Below are positions 15,061 through 20,170 of a DNA stretch of 20,170 bases, piece by piece. The stretch's first letter is position 1. The number at the start of each line of letters is the position of its first letter. The DNA comes from OMOG01 sp041485845 (lineage in GTDB: Bacteria; Acidobacteriota; Terriglobia; Bryobacterales; Bryobacteraceae), in NCBI GenBank assembly GCA_041485845.1, contig JBGPKH010000082.1:1-20170 (forward strand), read 5' to 3'. A program made the position numbers and the translations under genes. Under the pieces are notes generated by a model, which ran no database searches, was not told the origin of the DNA, and saw only the letters and a list, made by a program, of their open reading frames with translations.

Positions 15061-18000
15061 TCAGCGTTTTGGCAGGCTGATCAGGTTGGCCAGAAGCTGG
15101 TAGGCGCCCTCAGTGCCGGCGGGCAATTGCCGCCACAGCCCGAGACCGAGATAGATCCAGCGGCCCTTGCCGAGTTTGCCTTCGACCATCGACCCGAGCT
15201 TCTCTCCGGGATTGTCCTTGAACGAATCGACCATCGATACGAGGTCGGTGTACCGCTTGTCCTTCTCGCCGAGAAAATAGAGGCCGCGCTCCTGCACCCA
15301 TCCGGCCCAGGTGGCCGCGCCGATGGGGTTGGGGAATTGGAACACGGGATGGTCCGGCGCCAGCACCTTGACCGGGACCGTCTCGTCGGACACGCGGTTG
15401 CCGCTGACCCTGGCGGGGAAGGGGCCGTACTCCGCCTGGTTGAATTCCATCTTGTTGTACTGCACGATGACTGTTCCGCCGCTCTCCACGTAGTCCAGCA
15501 AGCGGCGATTGTAGGCGCGCAGGTCGGCGCGGCGTTCGTAGGCGCGGACGCCGGTCACGATCACGTCGTGCTTCGAGAGATCGCCCCAGGCCAGCTCGTC
15601 CTGGTCGATGAACGCCGGCTTGACGCCCAACTGCTCGAGCGCCTGCGGAACCTGGTCGCCGACACCCACGATGTAGCCGACGTTGAGGTTGGGGGTGACC
15701 TTCACGTCCACCACCTTGAGCGTGATCTCGGCGGGCTTGATCACCTGGCGCCGCTGGATGTGCGGGTACTCGATCTCCTGGTATCCGCTGCTGAATCTTT
15801 CGTTGGCGGACGCGGGCGGCGTCACTACGGCGCGCAGCGTGTACTCCCCGGTCTTCGCCTGCGCCGGAGCGGTGATCAGGAAACGCGCGGAGAGGGATTC
15901 GTCCTCGTGCGCAAAGGCCACCGGCACGCTCGCGGGAGCGGCCTTCCAGCCCGCCGGCAATTCGAGCGAGACGCTGGCCTGGGAAGCGCCCTTGATCCCG
16001 TTCGTCACGGTGACGTGAACCTCGCGCTCGATCGGTTTGGCCGCGGCCCCGGAAGGCGCGGGAATCACCGCCAGCGGCGGCGTGATCCTCACCGAAAATG
16101 CCGGCACCACGTTCAGTTCCATCCGCTTGTCGCCGGTGTAGGCGTCCCGCATGTAGCGGTATTGCACCGGAAGCTCGCGAGTGACCTCGACATCCCCCGC
16201 CTTGATCAGAAACGTGACGCGGAACGGCGTGGGGCGGAACGGAACGCCGAACGGAACGTCCGGCTCGAAGATGCTGATGGCGTGGTTCGACGGCTTCTTC
16301 CAGTAGTCGTCGGAGAAGTACGGCGTCGTCGGCCTGGCGTCCTTGGGGATGCGCGTGTCGATGACGCAGGTGAAGACCGCATCCTTCTTTACCGCCCCAG
16401 GCGCGCAATTGGGGGGTGCGTCGAAGCCGGCGATGGCGACGCCGGTAACGTTGATGTCGGTTGCGCCGCGATTCACGGCTACCATCGAAACCTTCACCGG
16501 CTGTCCGCCGATCACCAGGCCGTCGTCGGCCAACGCGTCGAAGGTCACGCCGTGGGCGGCCAGGACCGCATCCTGATAGTCGCGCTCCTTGATCTTCAGG
16601 CGGAAATCGATCTCGTAGCGCGCGGAATCGCTGAGGCCCATCGAGCCGAGCTGCGCGCGCAGCGTTCGCAAGGCCGTCAGGCCGGCCTCGACGGGCGCCG
16701 CCGTGCCGGAGTCGTTCCCCGAGGCGAAAGCGCTTTGCGCGCGTTTGGCCTGATCGAGGATCGCGGCGAGCCCGGCGGTCAGTGCCGCGGGCGGGTTGGC
16801 GCCGGCATACTGAGCCAGCGCCGATAAGCTGACGTCGATGCCCTGGAACAACGACGTCTCGTCCTTTCCCATCTGCCCTGGAATCGAAGTCTCGATGAGT
16901 TGGTAACCGCCGCCGCCGGGGGGACCGCCGCCCGGGGGCCCTCCGCCTGGGGCACCGCCGCGGCCGGCGGCACCGTCACCAGCGGACGCACCGTCTCCGC
17001 CCGCTCCGCCGCCAGCCGCACCGCCGCGGCCGGCAGTACCGTCACCAGCGGACGCACCGTCTCCGCCCGCTCCGCGGCCAGCCGCACCGCCGCGGCCGGC
17101 AGCACCGTCACCAGCGGACGCACCGTCTCCGGCCGCTCCGCGGCCGGCAGTACCGTCACCAGCGGACGCACCGTCTCCGCCCGCACCGCGGCCGCCGCGC
17201 CCGGCTGCGCCGCCGCCGCCGCGCCCGCCGCCGATTCCCGGCAGCGGGGGCGGTCCGCCCATTCCCTGGCACTTGTGATTGCTGCGGGCGTCGGAGCCGA
17301 TCTCGGCGTAGGTGCGGCCGAGCATGGGATCGTAGGCCGCGGTGTTGACTCTCGCGAGCTTGACGTCCGGTGGTGGAGGCGCGGGCGTTGGGGCAGCGCC
17401 GCCGCCGGGTCCGCCGCGGCCGCCTCTTCCGCCGCCGCCGAAGCCGGCCGAGAAGTACAGCTTCTTGGGGGCCCAGGGCCGGAGACCTTCGCGAATCTGC
17501 TCCGGGTACATCGCGGGATCGCCGGCGGCACGGAAGCCTTCGCGGACCAGGATGGTGGTGGCCTCGTGAGCGCGGTCGCCGCCGCGGCCCTGGATGTTCA
17601 TGGTGAGCACGACGTCCGGGCGCAGGGTGCGGATCAGGCGAACGTAATCGCCGACGATTTCTTTGCGCCCCCACTTGTCGATCACTTCCTGCGGGTCGAA
17701 GGAGTAGCCGTAGTCGATGGCGCGCGTGAAGTACTGTTCGGCGCCATCGAGCCGGTGCGCCGAGAGCAACTCAGCAGTGCGCAACACGCCCATGTCGCGA
17801 AACAGTTCGGGCCCGATTTCGTTCTGCCCGCCCTCGCCGCGGTTGTTCTGGACATCGACAGCGCGCAGGCCCATGCCGTAGGTGAACATGGCGAACAGCC
17901 CGTTGGTCTCGTCGTCGGGGTGGGCCGGGGCTTGCATGAAGGTGCCGGAGACGCTCAGCTTGCGGAGCGCCAGGCCGAGGGCGACGTGGCCGCCCTCGTC

Positions 18001-18078
18001 GGCCACCAGGGAGAAGCGTAAGCGGCTCTGCGCCAGGGCGATGGCGGCACAGACCGCCAGAATGAGCAGGCGTTTCAT
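15061..18078 (-). CDS. Secreted PIG-L family deacetylase-like protein with NEW3 and amidotransferase-like domains
   Basis: This 1005-residue exported protein begins with a signal peptide (MKRLLILAVCAAIALAQ). The PIG-L (LmbE-like) domain follows, with the zinc-binding AHPDDE at 52-57, GEGGQN at 81-86, RAHEAT with His171, and SNHKCQGM with His268. PIG-L enzymes hydrolyse N-acetyl groups from sugars and related amides; the substrate here is unknown. A glycine-rich low-complexity stretch (about 272-391) contains tandem repeats. Next is a beta-rich region with a NEW3-like segment near 680-760 (VSLELPAGWKAAPASVPVAF). The C-terminus is a class I amidotransferase-like/ThuA-like fold (YIVGVGDQVPQAL, HDVIVTGVRAY, GGTVIVQYNKMEF). 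GGAGGA at 18087-18092 (complement strand) is a strong ribosome site eight bases before the ATG. The gene is convergent with the efflux operon. Confidence 0.9.
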   Translation of the reverse strand: MKRLLILAVCAAIALAQSRLRFSLVADEGGHVALGLALRKLSVSGTFMQAPAHPDDETNGLFAMFTYGMGLRAVDVQNNRGEGGQNEIGPELFRDMGVLRTAELLSAHRLDGAEQYFTRAIDYGYSFDPQEVIDKWGRKEIVGDYVRLIRTLRPDVVLTMNIQGRGGDRAHEATTILVREGFRAAGDPAMYPEQIREGLRPWAPKKLYFSAGFGGGGRGGRGGPGGGAAPTPAPPPPDVKLARVNTAAYDPMLGRTYAEIGSDARSNHKCQGMGGPPPLPGIGGGRGGGGAAGRGGRGAGGDGASAGDGTAGRGAAGDGASAGDGAAGRGGAAGRGAGGDGASAGDGTAGRGGAAGGGAGGDGASAGDGAAGRGGAPGGGPPGGGPPGGGGYQLIETSIPGQMGKDETSLFQGIDVSLSALAQYAGANPPAALTAGLAAILDQAKRAQSAFASGNDSGTAAPVEAGLTALRTLRAQLGSMGLSDSARYEIDFRLKIKERDYQDAVLAAHGVTFDALADDGLVIGGQPVKVSMVAVNRGATDINVTGVAIAGFDAPPNCAPGAVKKDAVFTCVIDTRIPKDARPTTPYFSDDYWKKPSNHAISIFEPDVPFGVPFRPTPFRVTFLIKAGDVEVTRELPVQYRYMRDAYTGDKRMELNVVPAFSVRITPPLAVIPAPSGAAAKPIEREVHVTVTNGIKGASQASVSLELPAGWKAAPASVPVAFAHEDESLSARFLITAPAQAKTGEYTLRAVVTPPASANERFSSGYQEIEYPHIQRRQVIKPAEITLKVVDVKVTPNLNVGYIVGVGDQVPQALEQLGVKPAFIDQDELAWGDLSKHDVIVTGVRAYERRADLRAYNRRLLDYVESGGTVIVQYNKMEFNQAEYGPFPARVSGNRVSDETVPVKVLAPDHPVFQFPNPIGAATWAGWVQERGLYFLGEKDKRYTDLVSMVDSFKDNPGEKLGSMVEGKLGKGRWIYLGLGLWRQLPAGTEGAYQLLANLISLPKR
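16972..17179 (-). repeat. 66-base tandem repeat encoding a Gly/Ala/Asp segment
   Basis: An identical 28-base core (plus strand begins ACCGTCACCAGCGGACGCAC) starts at 16972, 17038, 17104 and 17152, giving spacings of 66, 66 and 48 bases. All are multiples of three, so the frame of the PIG-L gene is kept, and the last interval has lost 18 bases. Each unit encodes a GDGASAGDG-type motif followed by AGRGG-type residues. Near identity at DNA level points to recent slippage or unequal exchange. Confidence 0.9.
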
Positions 18079-18136
18079 GAGTGGTTTCCTCCGCGACGCA
18101 AAGCGGGCCGGTCCCTCTTATTGGGTTCTGGGGGGT

Positions 18137-18145
18137 AGTATACCA
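18137..18145 (-). promoter_or_regulatory. Extended -10 promoter element for the PIG-L gene
   Basis: Read on the minus strand, TGGTATACT fits the extended -10 pattern TGnTATAAT with one mismatch. It lies about 60 bases upstream of the start codon at 18078, leaving a leader of roughly 50 bases that contains the GGAGGA ribosome site. No strong -35 is present, which extended -10 promoters do not require. Confidence 0.45.
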
Positions 18146-18165
18146 GGATGTCGTGGGGCCCCGGT

Positions 18166-18504
18166 CTACTGGCTTCCCGTTTCGGTGGCCGCTTCGGCTT
18201 CCGCGGCGGCTTCGGGTCCGGCGGCCTCGGCCTCGTCGATCAGGCGGCGGGCCTCGTCGATTCGGGAACGCGGCACCTGGACCTGGTAGCCCAGGTTGGG
18301 ACAGGCGAAGCCGCTCACCACGAACGAGGGCACACCATTGGTCTCCAGGATGCCGTGGATCACCTCCACTTCGATCTCCGCATCCGCCGTGGATGATTCA
18401 TACAGCGTGACCATGTCGAGGTCGTGCGAGAGGTCTACGGCCTCCTCGTCCTGTTGTTCTTCCTCGTCCCGCTGTTCTTCATCGTCTTCGGGATCTTGCG
18501 CCAT
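18166..18504 (-). CDS. DUF2007-family small protein (putative signal-transducing)
   Basis: This 112-residue cytoplasmic protein has an extremely acidic N-terminus (about 25 residues rich in Asp, Glu and Gln). A compact DUF2007-like domain follows at about 30-90: MVTLYESSTADAEIEVEVIHGILETNGVPSF, then YQVQVPRSRIDEARRLIDEAE. The tail is Ala/Glu-rich. The fold is PII-like; its function is not established, although databases call it a putative prokaryotic signal-transducing protein. The family usually opens close to the MVTLYES part, so the acidic leader is an extension. A start at Met31 (18414) cannot be excluded, but it has no better ribosome site. The gene is divergent from the YtxH gene with 63 bases between starts. 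Confidence 0.8.
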   Translation of the reverse strand: MAQDPEDDEEQRDEEEQQDEEAVDLSHDLDMVTLYESSTADAEIEVEVIHGILETNGVPSFVVSGFACPNLGYQVQVPRSRIDEARRLIDEAEAAGPEAAAEAEAATETGSQ

Positions 18505-18567
18505 GACTCAAGGATATCGCAGAATGTGGAGGGAGCACCCATAGACCAACTCCAGCGGAGGCAAAGA

Positions 18568-18852
18568 ATGTCCGACGACGAGGAAGATTCCCAGGATTTG
18601 ACTTCGAGCAGGCTCGCATGGTTCCTGACCGGCGCCATCATCGGGGCGACGGCCGCCATCCTTTACGCGCCCAAGAGCGGTAAGGACACCCGCCGGTACA
18701 TCGCCGACAAGACGCAAAAGGGCCGCGACGCGGTGGTGGAAACCAGCAAGGACGTGGTGGACGCCAGCAAGGAGATGTTCGAACGCGGCCGCAAGCTGGT
18801 GGAAGACGCAGCCGAGCTTTTCGAGCGCGGACGCAAGCTGGTCAAAGGCTGA
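18568..18852 (+). CDS. YtxH-domain membrane protein
   Basis: This 94-residue protein has an acidic N-terminus, one transmembrane helix (about 16-33, LAWFLTGAIIGATAAILYA), then the YtxH hallmark APKSGKDTRRYI at 34-45 and a charged amphipathic helix. An eight-residue segment, FERGRKLV, occurs twice at the C-terminus (71-78 and 85-92), an internal duplication. YtxH proteins are small stress-associated membrane proteins of undefined mechanism in many bacteria. The ATG at 18568 was chosen because GGAGG at 18557-18561 is ideally placed. The frame is open to 18424, but that part is antisense to the DUF2007 gene. The hydrolase gene follows ten bases after the stop and may be co-transcribed. Confidence 0.85.
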   Translation: MSDDEEDSQDLTSSRLAWFLTGAIIGATAAILYAPKSGKDTRRYIADKTQKGRDAVVETSKDVVDASKEMFERGRKLVEDAAELFERGRKLVKG

Positions 18853-18862
18853 CCGCTACCGA

Positions 18863-19732
18863 ATGCCCGCGCCGTCCGTGTCCGAAGCCAGTCTCACCCT
18901 GGGCGATTTCGAGATCGCGCGCATCCAGGCGGGCACGTACTGGTGGGACGGCGGCGCGATCTTCGGCGTGGTGCCCAAGACGCTTTGGAGCCGCAAGATC
19001 GCGGCGGACGATCTCAATCGAATTCCGCTGGCATTCAACTGCTACCTGATCCGCACCGGCGAGCACACCATTCTGGTGGAAACCGGCGGCGGGGACAAGA
19101 TGGAGCCTCGCGCGCGGGAGCGCATGAAGCTGCCGCCCAACCCGGAGCCGTTGCCTGATGTCGTCGCGCGCCACGGTTTCGATCCCGAATCCATCGACAT
19201 GGTCGTCAACAGCCACCTGCACTGGGACCACTGCGGCGGAAACACGATCGTCACGGGTGGGCGCGCCGCGCCGGCGTTCCCCCGCGCGCGGTACTTTGCG
19301 TCGCGCGCCGAATGGGAGCACGCGCACGAGCGCCTGCTGCGCGACGGTGTCAGCTATATCGATTCCAATTACGACCCGCTGGTGGAATCGGGCCGGATGA
19401 CGCTGGTGGATGGCGATTGCGAGGTGGTCCCCGGCGTACGGATGTGCCGCGCTCCCGGACACAATCGCGACATGATGATCGTCACGGCCGAGAGCGGCGG
19501 CCAGACCTTTTGTTTTCTCTCCGACCTGGCGCCGACCGCGGCGCACCTGCAGCCCACGTGGGTGGCGTCCTTCGATCTGTATCCTCTCGAGACCATCGAG
19601 AACAAGTTCCGCTGGCTGCGCGCGGCGGTCGAGGGGAATTGGGTTTGTGGTTTCGCGCACGATGTGGACGTGGGGTTTACGAGGGTGGTCGCGGACCCGA
19701 AGGCGCACTTCGCGATGCAGCAGGGGGCCTGA
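18863..19732 (+). CDS. Metallo-beta-lactamase-fold hydrolase
   Basis: This 289-residue cytoplasmic enzyme has the complete set of MBL zinc ligands: SHLHWDHCGG gives His118, His120, Asp122 and His123; GHNRDM gives His200; FLSDLAPT gives Asp221; and FAHD gives His266. The arrangement resembles AHL-lactonase-like and related MBL hydrolases that open esters or lactones. No motif fixes the substrate, so quorum quenching is only one possibility. There is no signal peptide. The ATG at 18863 lies ten bases after the YtxH stop codon and lacks a visible ribosome site, suggesting translational coupling; a GTG at 18875 is an alternative start. It is the last gene of the window on this strand. Confidence 0.9.
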   Translation: MPAPSVSEASLTLGDFEIARIQAGTYWWDGGAIFGVVPKTLWSRKIAADDLNRIPLAFNCYLIRTGEHTILVETGGGDKMEPRARERMKLPPNPEPLPDVVARHGFDPESIDMVVNSHLHWDHCGGNTIVTGGRAAPAFPRARYFASRAEWEHAHERLLRDGVSYIDSNYDPLVESGRMTLVDGDCEVVPGVRMCRAPGHNRDMMIVTAESGGQTFCFLSDLAPTAAHLQPTWVASFDLYPLETIENKFRWLRAAVEGNWVCGFAHDVDVGFTRVVADPKAHFAMQQGA

Positions 19733-19750
19733 CGGGGTTCGCCTCCGAGG

Positions 19751-20115
19751 CATGCTCACAAAATGGAACCCGCCAGAGCGATTGCTGGTGGTGGACGCCA
19801 GGAATCGGGCGAAGGCCGCAGCCGTCCCGACTTCCCGATCGTACGGCTTTTCCCGAGCGAATTCCGCTTTACTGCCCATTACAGCGCGAGCACGCCTTGA
19901 CGGGCAGAGCACGAGAATAGGCTCGGGATGCTGCGCCTGACACAACGACGACGCGTTTCATACTGCCCGTTACGGTGCAGTCTACGGCTGCACGCCTTCG
20001 GCTCCGCTCAAAATGGCTATAGTGAGCAGAGTTCACGGTTCTTCTCACTTGCTCGGCCAGGCCGGAACCCGCCCCGCGCATTTCGAAAAATCCCGTGACA
20101 TCGGGTGTGAGCATG
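19751..20115. repeat. Non-coding region with inverted ends and a paired direct repeat
   Basis: The 438 bases after the hydrolase hold no convincing gene. CATGCTCACA at 19751-19760 is repeated inverted as TGTGAGCATG at 20106-20115. Between them, TACTGCCCATTACAGCGC (19870-19887) and TACTGCCCGTTACGGTGC (19961-19978) are near copies 91 bases apart. Each is followed by CACGCCTT (19891-19898 and 19991-19998). A GTGCAG/CTGCAC hairpin sits at 19975-19993. A minus-strand frame starting at 20114 (81 codons) has an AAGAGAG-type ribosome site but no recognisable protein. A short decayed mobile element is possible but unproven. Confidence 0.4.
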
Positions 20116-20170
20116 GTTCTCTCTTGTTGGAGCAGTCCGGCAAGGCCCGACTGCGAGCCTGCCGGATTCC

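Noticed and set aside
14977..16827. Plus-strand reading frame of 616 codons opposite the PIG-L gene
   Set aside because: Its composition is that of an antisense shadow (Arg, His, Val, Gly, Asp); the minus strand encodes a complete signal-peptide protein.
16972..17179. Regularly spaced repeats as a CRISPR array
   Set aside because: The intervals are themselves repetitive and in coding frame, the units are not separated by unique spacers, and no cas gene is nearby.
16900..18021. Plus-strand reading frame of 373 codons with Thr/Ser/Arg repeats
   Set aside because: The repeats simply mirror the 66-base tandem repeat of the minus-strand gene; no ribosome site or family resemblance.
18424..18567. 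N-terminal extension of the YtxH protein with a second hydrophobic helix
   Set aside because: It is the antisense of the acidic leader of the DUF2007 gene (Asp/Glu codons read backwards give Leu, Phe and Val), and a strong ribosome site supports the ATG at 18568.
19869..20114. 81-codon minus-strand frame with a plausible ribosome site
   Set aside because: The translation has no recognisable motif and runs through the repeated TACTGCCC blocks; chance opening in GC-rich DNA is more likely.

Overview
This is a GC-rich bacterial window that most resembles an acidobacterium of the Solibacter/Bryobacter type. That placement is inferred from gene content: a large Oar-like TonB-dependent receptor with an N-terminal carboxypeptidase-regulatory domain, a GMC oxidoreductase paired with a Tat-exported small subunit, a long secreted PIG-L protein, DUF2007 and YtxH proteins, and many palindromic intergenic repeats. 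No marker gene confirms it.

Layout. 1-620: an isoprenylcysteine methyltransferase-like membrane protein (minus). 897-4208: the TonB-dependent receptor (plus). 4216-4797: a gene-decay region with a collapsed tyrosine-recombinase remnant, an intact tRNA-Leu(TAA), and a foldable stretch ending in a good intrinsic terminator. 5000-5101: what looks like the broken 5' end of a secreted-protein gene (minus). 5219-7530: a two-gene operon for a GMC oxidoreductase and its gluconate-2-dehydrogenase-subunit-3-like partner. 7531-7816: a cluster of short palindromes. 7817-8749: a membrane-anchored TPR protein (minus). 9171-14971: a tightly packed tripartite RND efflux operon (HlyD-type lipoprotein adaptor, AcrB-type pump, TolC-type channel). 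15061-18078: a 1005-residue secreted PIG-L/NEW3/amidotransferase-like protein (minus) with a glycine-rich tandem repeat. 18166-18852: a divergent DUF2007/YtxH pair. 18863-19732: a metallo-beta-lactamase-fold hydrolase. 19733-20170: non-coding DNA with short direct and inverted repeats.

How the genes work together. The three efflux genes should form one envelope-spanning pump. The GMC subunit has no signal of its own and probably crosses the inner membrane with its twin-arginine partner. The other genes are mostly single units. The most unusual feature is a run of four near-perfect palindromes inside the 5' end of the outer-membrane channel gene: it keeps the reading frame but separates the start codon from the signal-peptide core. 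A related palindrome pair lies downstream of the GMC operon. Other points of interest are the recombinase reduced to its first and last segments, a possible structured RNA beside the tRNA, and a changed proton-relay triad in the RND pump.
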